Shown piece after piece: positions 22,539 to 29,797 of a DNA stretch of 38,108 bases (positions are counted from its first letter, which is position 1; the number at the start of each line of letters is the position of its first letter). The stretch is from positions 1 through 38,108 of the forward strand of contig JBKOWZ010000098.1 of the NCBI GenBank assembly GCA_046724665.1. The letters run 5' to 3'. Source of the stretch: Actinocrinis sp046724665. GTDB taxonomy: Bacteria; Actinomycetota; Actinomycetes; Streptomycetales; Catenulisporaceae. Both the position numbers and the translations under genes were made by a program. The notes beneath the pieces were generated by a model, which made no database searches, was not told the origin of the DNA, and was given only the letters and a program-made list of their open reading frames with translations.

Positions 22539-25500
22539 GGGCGGGCTCCTGCGGGTTCCGGGGCGGGCGCGGGTTCGGGGTTCGGTTCGGATTTCGAGCG
22601 GGCCAGATGACGCAGCGGCCACACCACGGGTGCGTACGCCGCGATCGCCAGCGTGCTCGCGAGGAACAGGTACGGGATCGGGCTCAGATGCAGCATTCCG
22701 ACCGCCAGCGCCACGGCGGCCATCAGCGCGCCGCCGAGGAACGGACGCGCGCACGCCCGCACGATCACCGCCGGGGAGATCCCGGTGCGCGACAGCGCCC
22801 ACATGAACAGCGGCGCCACCAGCGGACCGGCGACCAGGATGTGGCCGACTCCGACCCCTGCGATACCGCGCTCGCGCGCGGCCAGGATCAGGATCGGGAC
22901 CAGGGCCGCGAGCCACCAGCCCTGCACCGTTATCAGCGCCCTGCGACGGCCGGAGGCGACCAGGCAGTCGTAGGCGAGCTCGAAGGCGACGCGCAGCAGG
23001 CCGAGCAGCGCGAGGAAGCGCAGCGCGCCGGAGGCGCTGACCCAGCGCTGGCCGTAGATCGTGTAGATCACCGGTTTGGGCAGCACGGCGAGGATCACGC
23101 ACGCCGGAACCGCGGCGGCCATCAGCAGCGCGAGGCCGCGGCCGAAGCTGTCGGACAGCGCCGCGCGCGAGCCGGCGACCCGGGAGAAGCCCGCGAAGGA
23201 GACGCGGCGCGCTATCTCGGACACGCTGCGCACCGGCCAGCTCGAGACGTTGAAAGCGATCTGGTACAGGCCGAGCTGGACCGGTCCGAGCGTGGCGCCG
23301 ACCACGATCGAGTCCACGTTGAGCATCGCCAGGACCAGCAGGCTGGCCCCGGCCAGCGGCACACCGAAGGCGAGCAGCTTGCGCGCCTCGACCCGGTTCC
23401 AGCCGGGGCGCAGATAGCCGGGCGCCGCGATGGCGCAGCCGAGCAGCGCGACCACGTTGCCGGCGATCGAGCCCCAGGCGAAGCTCATCGCGCCGAACCC
23501 GGCCACCGCGAGCCCGATCGTCAGGCCGCTGCTGATCACGAAGTTGGTCAGGTCGATGTACATCCGCTTGCGCTGCGCGAAGTTGCGCGTCAGCACGCCG
23601 GCCGGGACGCACGCGATGCCGTCGATGACCACTGCGATGCCAAGGACACGCAGCATGGTGGTGGCGTCGGACGCGCCGAGCAGATGGGCGAACTGCGGCG
23701 CCGCGAAGAACAGCACGAGGTACAGCAGGGCGCTGGAGGCGAACGAGAGCGTCAGCACCGTGGGCGCGAACTGCTTCGGGTCGCGGTCCCAGCGCACGAT
23801 CGCCAGGCTGACGCCGAGCTCGTTGGCGGACAGCAGCACGGCGAGCGCGACCAGGCCGATCGCGTACAGGCCCCAGTCGCGCGGGCCGAGCAGCCCGCGG
23901 GCCAGGACCACGCCGGTCAGGAAGTTGCCAAGCCGCATCACGACCGTGTTGATGAAGCTCCAGCGCACTCCCCGGCGTATCTGCCCGCCGACCTTGGCTT
24001 CGGGGTCGGGATCCGGTGGCGGGGCGAGCCGGATCACCGGGATCTCGCCGGTCTCCGCGGCCGACACCCGGGACTGCACGGCCACCGTCCTGGTGATCGG
24101 CATGATCACCGTGTCGTCGTGCTCCGGCGGCGGAAACCAGGGTCTGATACTTGCGGCGATGGCGTGCGGCGCATGGGCGAGCCGGGTCAGGTCGAGGTGC
24201 GCCGGCGCGGGGTCGCCGTTCGGCAGCGTCCTCGGCCGGAGGGTGAAGAAGTCGCGGGCCCGCTGCGCGGCGGCCAGCGCCGGCGAGATCCTCGCCGGCC
24301 GCCGCGCCAGATCGCCCTCGCGGCGGGAGATGCCGAGGAACGCGCCGCAGCAGCCGAGCAGCAGGATGACCATGCCCGCGAACATCGGGAAGCCGAGCGA
24401 GTCGAAGGTCGCGCTGACCACCAGCGCCACCGTGATCGCGGCCACGAAGCTCTGCCCGAGCTCGCGGTTCGCCTCGTCCCGCCACAGCCGCCGGGCGAGC
24501 CGGGCGCACTGGATGCCGGTGAGGTAGAGCACGACGATCGCCAGCGCGCCGACGATGCCGATCTCGACGACCGCGAGCAGGTACTGGTTGTCGGTGTAGC
24601 GGTACAGCGCCGGGATGAAGGTGCGAAATCCGCGCCCGAACAGCGGCCGCTGCGCGACGTACTGCGCGACGCCCGCGTAGTCCATCGTGCGCGCCTGCGT
24701 GCTGTCGTCGCCGCCGCCGAAGAACGCGCTGAACAGTCCGACGGTCGTGGCCAGCAGGCCCGGGACGGCCACCTTCATCACCGCCGCGCCGAGCGCGACG
24801 AAGCCGAGCGCGGGCCAGCGGCGGCTCGGCTTCCAGGTCGGCAGCAGCACCAGCAGCACCACGGCCAGGCCGATCATCGAGGTGCGCGAGACGGTCATCG
24901 GCAGCGCGCCGCCGATCAGCACCACCGGCAGCCAGCGGCGCAGCGGGCTCTTGTGCCGCCAGGCCGGGTCGAGCGCCTGCTGGATCGCGAACGGCAGCAG
25001 CATCGCCAGCACGCCGGCCATCTCCAGCGGATGCGCGGCGGTGGACGAGGGCCGGGTGAAGGTCCCACGCACGATCAGGCCGCTGATCTCGCTGTTGACC
25101 TTAAGCCCCGGCACGTGCACGCCGGCCAGCAGGTCCCGCCTGGTCTGGAACTCCGCGATGCCGACCGCGCCGATGACGCCGCCGAACACCACCATCCGGC
25201 GCAGCAGCAGCTTGAGCCGGTCGAGGTCGGTGATCGCCGCCGAGGCGACGACGATCACGCCGGTCCACGCGAGCAGCCCGATCAGCCCGCGGTCGGCGGC
25301 CGAGGTCTCCAGCGCGACCGGCGCGCGGGTACCCTGCGCGAGCGATACATAGGCGAGCAGGATGCACACCGCGAGCGCGCAGAACGCCAGCCGCACCGCC
25401 CGGGTCCGCGGCAACGGCAGCAGCCGCCCGACGAACCACGAGGCCAGGTACCACAGCAGCATCAGCTGCGCGTAGATGTTCGCCGGCGTACCCGCGGCGC

Positions 25501-25729
25501 CGAGTGAGGGCACCGTCCACGTGGACGGGATCAGCTCAAGCAGCGCGACGTATATGGACAGCATCGCGACGGCGTCGAGGCCGTGGCGGCGCTTGCGTGG
25601 CTTCGGCGGCGGGTCGTCGTCGCGGGCACGCGGCCGCAGGCGCATCCCCAGCCGCGCGTTACGCACGGCCGGATCAGCGTCGGGGCCGAGACCGCGCACG
25701 CCGCCTTGGGGCGGGGCGGACACGGACAC
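22535..25729 (-). CDS. Apparent Wzy-Wzx fusion: O-antigen polymerase/ligase domain joined to an oligosaccharide flippase
   Basis: 1064 residues without an internal stop. After a basic, disordered N-terminus (1-50), residues about 50-465 form a multi-span domain like O-antigen ligase/polymerase, including VRGTFTRPSSTAAHPLEMAGVLA, PMTVSRTSMIGLAVVLL and FGRGFRTFIPALYRYTDNQYL, the typical Wzy_C-type core. A hydrophilic linker (about 465-580) with PPPDPDPEAK follows. Residues about 580-1040 are a flippase of the Wzx/MVF type: GVRWSFINTVVMRLGNFLTGVVLARGLLGPRDWGLYAIGL and later GPVQLGLYQIAFNVSSWPVRSVSE. The start GTG 25729 shares a base with the Wzz stop (TAGTG). No internal start with a good ribosome site was found at the linker, so a true fusion is favoured. 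Confidence 0.85.
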   Translation of the reverse strand: MSVSAPPQGGVRGLGPDADPAVRNARLGMRLRPRARDDDPPPKPRKRRHGLDAVAMLSIYVALLELIPSTWTVPSLGAAGTPANIYAQLMLLWYLASWFVGRLLPLPRTRAVRLAFCALAVCILLAYVSLAQGTRAPVALETSAADRGLIGLLAWTGVIVVASAAITDLDRLKLLLRRMVVFGGVIGAVGIAEFQTRRDLLAGVHVPGLKVNSEISGLIVRGTFTRPSSTAAHPLEMAGVLAMLLPFAIQQALDPAWRHKSPLRRWLPVVLIGGALPMTVSRTSMIGLAVVLLVLLPTWKPSRRWPALGFVALGAAVMKVAVPGLLATTVGLFSAFFGGGDDSTQARTMDYAGVAQYVAQRPLFGRGFRTFIPALYRYTDNQYLLAVVEIGIVGALAIVVLYLTGIQCARLARRLWRDEANRELGQSFVAAITVALVVSATFDSLGFPMFAGMVILLLGCCGAFLGISRREGDLARRPARISPALAAAQRARDFFTLRPRTLPNGDPAPAHLDLTRLAHAPHAIAASIRPWFPPPEHDDTVIMPITRTVAVQSRVSAAETGEIPVIRLAPPPDPDPEAKVGGQIRRGVRWSFINTVVMRLGNFLTGVVLARGLLGPRDWGLYAIGLVALAVLLSANELGVSLAIVRWDRDPKQFAPTVLTLSFASSALLYLVLFFAAPQFAHLLGASDATTMLRVLGIAVVIDGIACVPAGVLTRNFAQRKRMYIDLTNFVISSGLTIGLAVAGFGAMSFAWGSIAGNVVALLGCAIAAPGYLRPGWNRVEARKLLAFGVPLAGASLLVLAMLNVDSIVVGATLGPVQLGLYQIAFNVSSWPVRSVSEIARRVSFAGFSRVAGSRAALSDSFGRGLALLMAAAVPACVILAVLPKPVIYTIYGQRWVSASGALRFLALLGLLRVAFELAYDCLVASGRRRALITVQGWWLAALVPILILAARERGIAGVGVGHILVAGPLVAPLFMWALSRTGISPAVIVRACARPFLGGALMAAVALAVGMLHLSPIPYLFLASTLAIAAYAPVVWPLRHLARSKSEPNPEPAPAPEPAGARP

Positions 25730-26634
25730 TAGTCGCGCGGACCCGGGGCTCGTCCGGTCAGCTCCGGGTGCGCGGGCTCGAAGGGGTCGCGGTCCAGGTC
25801 GGCGGCGCCGTCCATGCCGTACCAGCGCGAAGCGACCGGTGCCGCCGCGTCCTTCGACGCGGACTTGCGGGCCGCGCCGTTCGCGTCGGCGCTCGACCCG
25901 ACGCCCCGCTCGCCGTCGGCCTCGTAGTCCTCGCCGTAGTCGGTGTCGTAGCCGTCCGCGTACTGCGCCGACTCGGGCTCCGGGTCCGCGCCGAACGGCA
26001 CCCGGCGGCGCCGGCGGCGGCGCGAGGCCAGGACGCTCTCGACCATGAAGGTGGCCAGGAAGGCGATCACCAGGCCGCCGAACGCGGTGAGCAGCACGTT
26101 CTGCGTCTTGCTCTTGGTCTGCTTCGTGGGCGGGCCGGGCGGCACGATCTGCATCGACCTGATCATGTCCTCGGGGCGCACCGAGGCCTGTTCCTGCACC
26201 ACCTGCAACTGCTGCACGGTGTACTGCGTGAGCTTGTTCATCGAGGTGAGCACGTGCCGGCGGTCGGTACCGGTCACGGTCAGCGTGATGAACGGGCCCT
26301 GGGCGGCAGCGGCCAGGGCGACGGAGTAGGTCTCGGTGACGCCGCGCTCTTGCAGGTCGTTGGCCGCGTCGTTGGAGCTCATGCGGCGCACCAGGAAGTC
26401 GGCGGTGTCGTTGAGCGAGGAGTTGAAGCTCAGGAACGCGTTGCGGGTGCCGGGGAGGGCGTCGGTTCCCGCGGTCGCCGACTGCGAGGCGAGCAGCGAG
26501 AGGGAACTGGTCGTCTGGTACTTCGTCGGGATGGACCGGTCCACGCCGATGGTCAGGCCGACGGCGAGTACCAGTAGCGGCACCATCACGTACCAGCGGG
26601 CGCGGATGATCCGGATGACCTCCACCAGGTCCAT
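25729..26634 (-). CDS. Wzz-like chain-length determinant protein with Tyr-rich tail
   Basis: 301 residues. Two membrane helices (about 13-31 and 177-199) enclose an extracellular domain, the polysaccharide co-polymerase topology. The N-terminus MDLVEVIRIIRARWYVMVPL is typical of actinobacterial Wzz proteins. The C-terminal cytoplasmic tail of about 100 residues starts with a run of seven arginines and contains acidic Tyr-rich YADGYDTDYGEDYEADGE. There is no Walker motif, so no BY-kinase domain is fused. ATG 26634 has GGAGG five bases upstream. It leads a three-gene minus-strand operon with the polymerase-flippase and a glycosyltransferase, and is divergent from a second Wzz-like gene. Confidence 0.88.
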   Translation of the reverse strand: MDLVEVIRIIRARWYVMVPLLVLAVGLTIGVDRSIPTKYQTTSSLSLLASQSATAGTDALPGTRNAFLSFNSSLNDTADFLVRRMSSNDAANDLQERGVTETYSVALAAAAQGPFITLTVTGTDRRHVLTSMNKLTQYTVQQLQVVQEQASVRPEDMIRSMQIVPPGPPTKQTKSKTQNVLLTAFGGLVIAFLATFMVESVLASRRRRRRRVPFGADPEPESAQYADGYDTDYGEDYEADGERGVGSSADANGAARKSASKDAAAPVASRWYGMDGAADLDRDPFEPAHPELTGRAPGPRD

Positions 26635-26850
26635 GAACCCCTCCCCTAAATGTGCGTACTCGCCGCCACCCGGTCTGCCTGCCGAGAGTGGAGCGACGCA
26701 CCGTCCACGGGTAGAGAATAGGACCCGTTCCACCCGGACATCCACCACATCGGCGACTTGGGTTTCTCGACACCGCCATCGGGGCGCGCGCCGGCCGTTT
26801 CCCCGATACGGTGTGCAGCGGGAGGGACGCGGACCAGGGGAGGGGCTGCG
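26635..26850. promoter_or_regulatory. Divergent promoter region between two Wzz-like genes
   Basis: 216 bases. On the minus strand GGAAC (26731-26727) followed after 17 bases by CGTGG resembles an ECF-sigma promoter about 75 bases before the 26634 start; TATTCT also lies within it. On the plus strand TACGGT (about 26805-26810) fits a -10 box, without a clear -35. Both genes have similar strong ribosome sites (GGGGAGGGG). The promoter calls are tentative. Confidence 0.25.
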
Positions 26851-27534
26851 GTGACGTTCCGGGAACTGCTCGACACCGTGCGGCTGCGCTGGTACGTGGC
26901 GCTCGTCGTGGCGGCGCTCACCCTGGCCGCGGGGTGGAAGGTGGACCATCCGCCGCGGTACTACCAGGCCACCTCGGTGCTGCTGCTGATCCCGCCGAAG
27001 GAGCCCACCGCGCCGAACGCGCTGGCCGCGGCGACGCCGTCGATCGCGAAGACCGGCCTGCTGGTGGACACGATCCTGAGCGACGCCACGTCGGCCGAGC
27101 GGCTGCGCGAGGCCGGGGTGACCGGCAAGTTCTCGGTGGCGCCGCGCAACAACGGCACGGTCCAGACGCCGCACTACTCGATCCCGGCCGAGCAGTTGAT
27201 CGTGGACAGCGGCGATCCGGACGAGGCGCTGAGCAGCCTCGCCGTGCTGGCCGACCAGTACGACCGGGCGCTGGACGACCTGCAAGCACGCGCCGGAGTG
27301 CAAGCGGCGGTCCGGATCACGACGCAGGTTCTCGTGTCGCCCGCGGTCGCGCCGGTCAACGGTTCGAAGTCGCGCGGCCTGCTCGGGGTCGCGCTGCTCG
27401 GCTCGATCGCGATGTTCCTGCTCCCGGTCGCGTTCGACCGGTACGCGCGCCGCAAGAACGCGCGCAAAGGCACGCTTAGGAAGCCGCCGGGCGCGCCCGG
27501 CGCGGAGTCAGGCAAGGAGAGGTTCGCGGGATGA
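26851..27534 (+). CDS. Second Wzz-like chain-length determinant protein
   Basis: 227 residues. Helix one is about 13-30 (WYVALVVAALTLAAGW) and helix two about 176-196 (GLLGVALLGSIAMFLLPVAF), enclosing about 145 extracellular residues. RELLDTVRLRWYV and YYQATSVLLLIPP match the start of Wzz-type proteins and resemble the protein encoded divergently at 25729-26634. A short basic tail (RYARRKNARKG) lacks the Tyr-rich extension of the other copy. GTG 26851 follows a GGGGAGGGG ribosome site. The stop overlaps the next start (ATGA). Predicted role: modal length control of the same or a second polymer. Confidence 0.85.
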   Translation: MTFRELLDTVRLRWYVALVVAALTLAAGWKVDHPPRYYQATSVLLLIPPKEPTAPNALAAATPSIAKTGLLVDTILSDATSAERLREAGVTGKFSVAPRNNGTVQTPHYSIPAEQLIVDSGDPDEALSSLAVLADQYDRALDDLQARAGVQAAVRITTQVLVSPAVAPVNGSKSRGLLGVALLGSIAMFLLPVAFDRYARRKNARKGTLRKPPGAPGAESGKERFAG

Positions 27535-28130
27535 GCCCTGCCCGGATCGCCGCCGAGGCGGACGTGCACGCCAGCGCCGTCATCGGCGAGGACACCTCGG
27601 TGTGGCAGAACGCCGCGGTGCGCGAGCACGCCGTGCTCGGCCGCTCGTGCGTGGTCGGCCGGGGGGCGTACCTCGGGCCGGGGGTGCGCGTCGGCGACAA
27701 CGTCAAGATCCAGAACTACGCGCTCGTCTACGAGCCCGCCACCCTGGGCGACGGGGCCTTCGTCGGGCCGGGCGCGGTGTTCACCAACGACCTCAACCCG
27801 CGCTCGGTCACGCCGGACGGCCGGCTCAAGACCGCCGACGACTGGGAGGCGGTGGGCGTCACGGTGCTGGAGGGCGGTTCGGTCGGCGCGCGGGCGGTGT
27901 GCGTCGCGCCGGTGACGATCGGCCGCTGGGCGATGGTCGCCGCGGGCGCGGTGGTGACCCGTGACGTGCCGGACTTCGCCCTGGTGGTCGGGGTTCCGGC
28001 GCGCCGGGTCGGCTGGGTCGGGCGGGCCGGGGTGCGGCTGGTGGACGAGGGCGGCGGCCGGTACTCGTGCCCGCAGACCGGCGCGGTCTACCTGGAGAAG
28101 GACGGCTCGCTCGCGGAGATCGAGCCGTGA
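27531..28130 (+). CDS. WbpD-like left-handed beta-helix acyltransferase
   Basis: 199 residues. Hexapeptide-repeat protein of the WbpD/WlbB family, which N-acetylates the 3-amino group of UDP-GlcNAc3NA. Motifs include IGEDTSVWQNAAVRE, VGRGAYLGPGVRVGDNVKIQNYALVYEPA, FTNDLNPRSVTPDG, GARAVCVAPVTIG and VVGVPARRVGWVG. It is about three quarters identical by eye to the protein at 36538-37209. Here the segment after TSVW is QNAAV where the other copy has HLAQI. ATG 27531 overlaps the preceding stop; its own stop overlaps the next GTG. Unlike the other copy it has no aminotransferase or oxidoreductase next to it, so it may be a duplicate or act on another amino sugar. Confidence 0.85.
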   Translation: MSPARIAAEADVHASAVIGEDTSVWQNAAVREHAVLGRSCVVGRGAYLGPGVRVGDNVKIQNYALVYEPATLGDGAFVGPGAVFTNDLNPRSVTPDGRLKTADDWEAVGVTVLEGGSVGARAVCVAPVTIGRWAMVAAGAVVTRDVPDFALVVGVPARRVGWVGRAGVRLVDEGGGRYSCPQTGAVYLEKDGSLAEIEP

Positions 28131-28156
28131 GCCGCAACACTGTGAGCCGCAACACC
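28127..28156 (+). repeat. 15-base tandem duplication at a start codon
   Basis: GTGAGCCGCAACACT is followed directly by GTGAGCCGCAACACC and then GTGAGC. Each unit encodes V/M-S-R-N-T, so the duplication gives three possible GTG starts in one frame. The two full units differ by one base. Confidence 0.85.
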
Positions 28157-29362
28157 GTGAGCAGGCCGCCGCGCGCGGTGATCGTGGTGCTGAACCTGCC
28201 GGTGCCCGACGACCACCGGGTGTGGGCGCAGGCCGAGGCGCTGCGGGACGACGGCGCGGCGGTGACGGTCGTCTGCCCGGCGATCCGCGGCAAGGCGCCG
28301 GGCTCGGCCGTGATCGACGGCATCGACGTGGTCTACTTCCGCTCCTTCGAGGGGGCCGGGCGGCTCGGCACGATCGTCGAGGGCGCCTGGACCACCTTCG
28401 CCTCGAGCCGCGCCGCCAAGCGCGCGCTGCGCGGGCCGGCGAGCGCGCGCACGCTCCAGGTGTGCAATCCGCCGGACATGCTGTTCGGGCTGCTGCGCTG
28501 GGCGCGCCGGCGCGGCTGCCGGACCGTGTACGACCAGCACGACGTGGTTCCGGCGCTGGCCGGGTCGCGGCCGGCCTTCCGCAGGCTCGAGCGGTTCTTC
28601 CTGGCCTGCGAGCGGCGGACGGTCGAGGCGGCGGACGCGGTGCTGACGCCGAGCCAGGAGCAGGTGGACCGGCTGCGGCAGCTGTACGGCCGCCAGGCGG
28701 TGGTCGTGCGCACGGCCTCGATCGTCGCGCCGGACGAGGGCGAGCAGCGCGGCCGGGGACCGGAGCGGTCCGAAACCGTCCTCGGCTACCTCGGCGTGAT
28801 CGGCGAGCAGGACGGAGTCGGCGACCTGCTCGACGCGGTCGCCGAGCTGCGCGCCCGCGGGCTCGGCGGGTTCCGGGTCGAGATCGCCGGGGACGGGCCC
28901 GCGCTGGCCGGCGTGCGCGAGCAGCTGGACCGGCAGGGGCTCGGCGGCCTGGTGCGGCTGCGCGGCTGGCTCGGGCCGGGGCAGATCGCCGCCTTCCTCG
29001 ACGAGATCGACGCGATGGTGGTGCCCGATCCGGACATCGAGTTCAACCACTACTGCGCGATGAACAAGGTGACGCACGCGATGGCACGCGGCATCCCGGT
29101 CGTGCTGCGGCCGCTGCGCGAGAACTCCCGGCTGGTGGCCGGGGCGGCGGTGCTCGCCGAGGACATGAGCCTGCCGGCGTTCGCCGACGCGCTCGAGACC
29201 ATGCTCACCGTGCCCCCGGCGACCCGCGCGGCCATCGGCTCGCGGCTGCGCGAGATCTTCGAGGCCGAGCTCGCCTGGCACGGCTGCGCGCCGCGCTACC
29301 TCGAGGCCGCCTCGCCGGTGCGGCGGGCCGGCGAGGCGGCGCGCAGCGCGATATCGGCTTGA
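28127..29362 (+). CDS. Glycosyltransferase family 4 (GT-B)
   Basis: 411 residues. N-terminal domain: VIVVLNLPVPDDHRVWAQAEAL, QVCNPPDMLFGLLRWAR and VYDQHDVVPALA. C-terminal domain: LGYLGVIGEQDGVGDLLDAV, VEIAGDGPALAGVREQL, LVRLRGWLGPGQIAAFLDEIDAMVVP and the donor-site HAMARGIPVVLRPLREN. These are GT4-type motifs; the usual E-x7-E motif is not clear. The gene opens with a 15-base tandem duplication that creates three in-frame GTG codons (28127, 28142, 28157). I use the first because it overlaps the preceding stop as GTGA. It probably adds a sugar to the EPS repeat unit. Confidence 0.88.
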   Translation: MSRNTVSRNTVSRPPRAVIVVLNLPVPDDHRVWAQAEALRDDGAAVTVVCPAIRGKAPGSAVIDGIDVVYFRSFEGAGRLGTIVEGAWTTFASSRAAKRALRGPASARTLQVCNPPDMLFGLLRWARRRGCRTVYDQHDVVPALAGSRPAFRRLERFFLACERRTVEAADAVLTPSQEQVDRLRQLYGRQAVVVRTASIVAPDEGEQRGRGPERSETVLGYLGVIGEQDGVGDLLDAVAELRARGLGGFRVEIAGDGPALAGVREQLDRQGLGGLVRLRGWLGPGQIAAFLDEIDAMVVPDPDIEFNHYCAMNKVTHAMARGIPVVLRPLRENSRLVAGAAVLAEDMSLPAFADALETMLTVPPATRAAIGSRLREIFEAELAWHGCAPRYLEAASPVRRAGEAARSAISA

Positions 29363-29387
29363 CCCGGCACCGGCGCGCTCCCAGGAT
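29359..29387 (+). promoter_or_regulatory. Candidate promoter of the VOC gene
   Basis: TTGACC (29359-29364), a 17-base spacer and CAGGAT (29382-29387) form a good sigma-70-like promoter. It overlaps the stop of the upstream glycosyltransferase and ends six bases before ATG 29394, so the message would be nearly leaderless. AGGA within the -10 could also act as a ribosome site if transcription starts further upstream. Confidence 0.45.
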
Positions 29388-29393
29388 GGAACG

Positions 29394-29759
29394 ATGTCTC
29401 TGCGGATTCAGTGTGTAGTCGTCGATTGCCACGACCCGTTCGTCGTGGCCGCGTTCTGGCAGTCGGCGCTGGGCTGGCGGCGTACCCATGAGGAGCCGGA
29501 CGAGATCGCGCTCGAGCCCCCGGCCGGCAGCCCGCAGGACGGCGTCGCGCCCGACCTGCTCTTCCTGCGCGTCCCGGACCCGACGCCGGGCAAGAACCGG
29601 CTGCACCTCGATCTGCGGCCCGACGACCAGCAGGCAGAGGTCGAACGGCTGATCTCGCTCGGCGCGCAGCGGGTGCAGATCGGCCAGGGACCCGACGTGT
29701 CCTGGGTCGTGATGGCCGATCCCGAGGGCAACGAGTTCTGCGTCCTGCGGAAGCTGTAA
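29394..29759 (+). CDS. VOC-family (glyoxalase-like) protein
   Basis: 121 residues of the vicinal-oxygen-chelate fold, closest to the Glyoxalase_6-type small proteins common in actinobacteria. It starts SLRIQCVVVDCHDPFVVAAFWQ and has the typical RLHLDLRPDDQQAEVERLISLGA and VVMADPEGNEFCVLR ends. Candidate metal or ligand residues are the Asp/His of the first strand, His in LHLDL and Glu in GNEFCVL. ATG 29394 has AGGA seven bases upstream. Function is unknown: members include dioxygenases, resistance proteins and non-enzymatic binding proteins. It has its own promoter and is probably not part of the glycan pathway. Confidence 0.85.
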   Translation: MSLRIQCVVVDCHDPFVVAAFWQSALGWRRTHEEPDEIALEPPAGSPQDGVAPDLLFLRVPDPTPGKNRLHLDLRPDDQQAEVERLISLGAQRVQIGQGPDVSWVVMADPEGNEFCVLRKL

Positions 29760-29761
29760 GT

Positions 29762-29791
29762 TTGCGGCCGGACGCCGTTTGCGCTTAGCCT
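29762..29791 (+). promoter_or_regulatory. Candidate promoter for a leaderless PIG-V-like gene
   Basis: TTGCGG (29762-29767), an 18-base spacer and TAGCCT (29786-29791) precede the GTG at 29798 by six bases. No Shine-Dalgarno sequence is present, so a leaderless transcript is likely. This is the third such arrangement in the window. Confidence 0.45.
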
Positions 29792-29797
29792 CCGCGA

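Noticed and set aside
24060..24110. Separate start for the flippase half
   Set aside because: GTG and ATG codons exist near 24100, but the only GGAG lies too far upstream (about 11 bases or more) and there is no stop for the polymerase half before it.
22607..25507. A plus-strand open frame of about 970 codons antisense to the polymerase-flippase gene
   Set aside because: The translation is His/Arg/Gln/Asp-rich without domains; the minus strand encodes coherent membrane helices and family motifs.
28127..28162. CRISPR-like or longer repeat array
   Set aside because: Only two and a half units without spacers; no CRISPR array was seen anywhere in the window.
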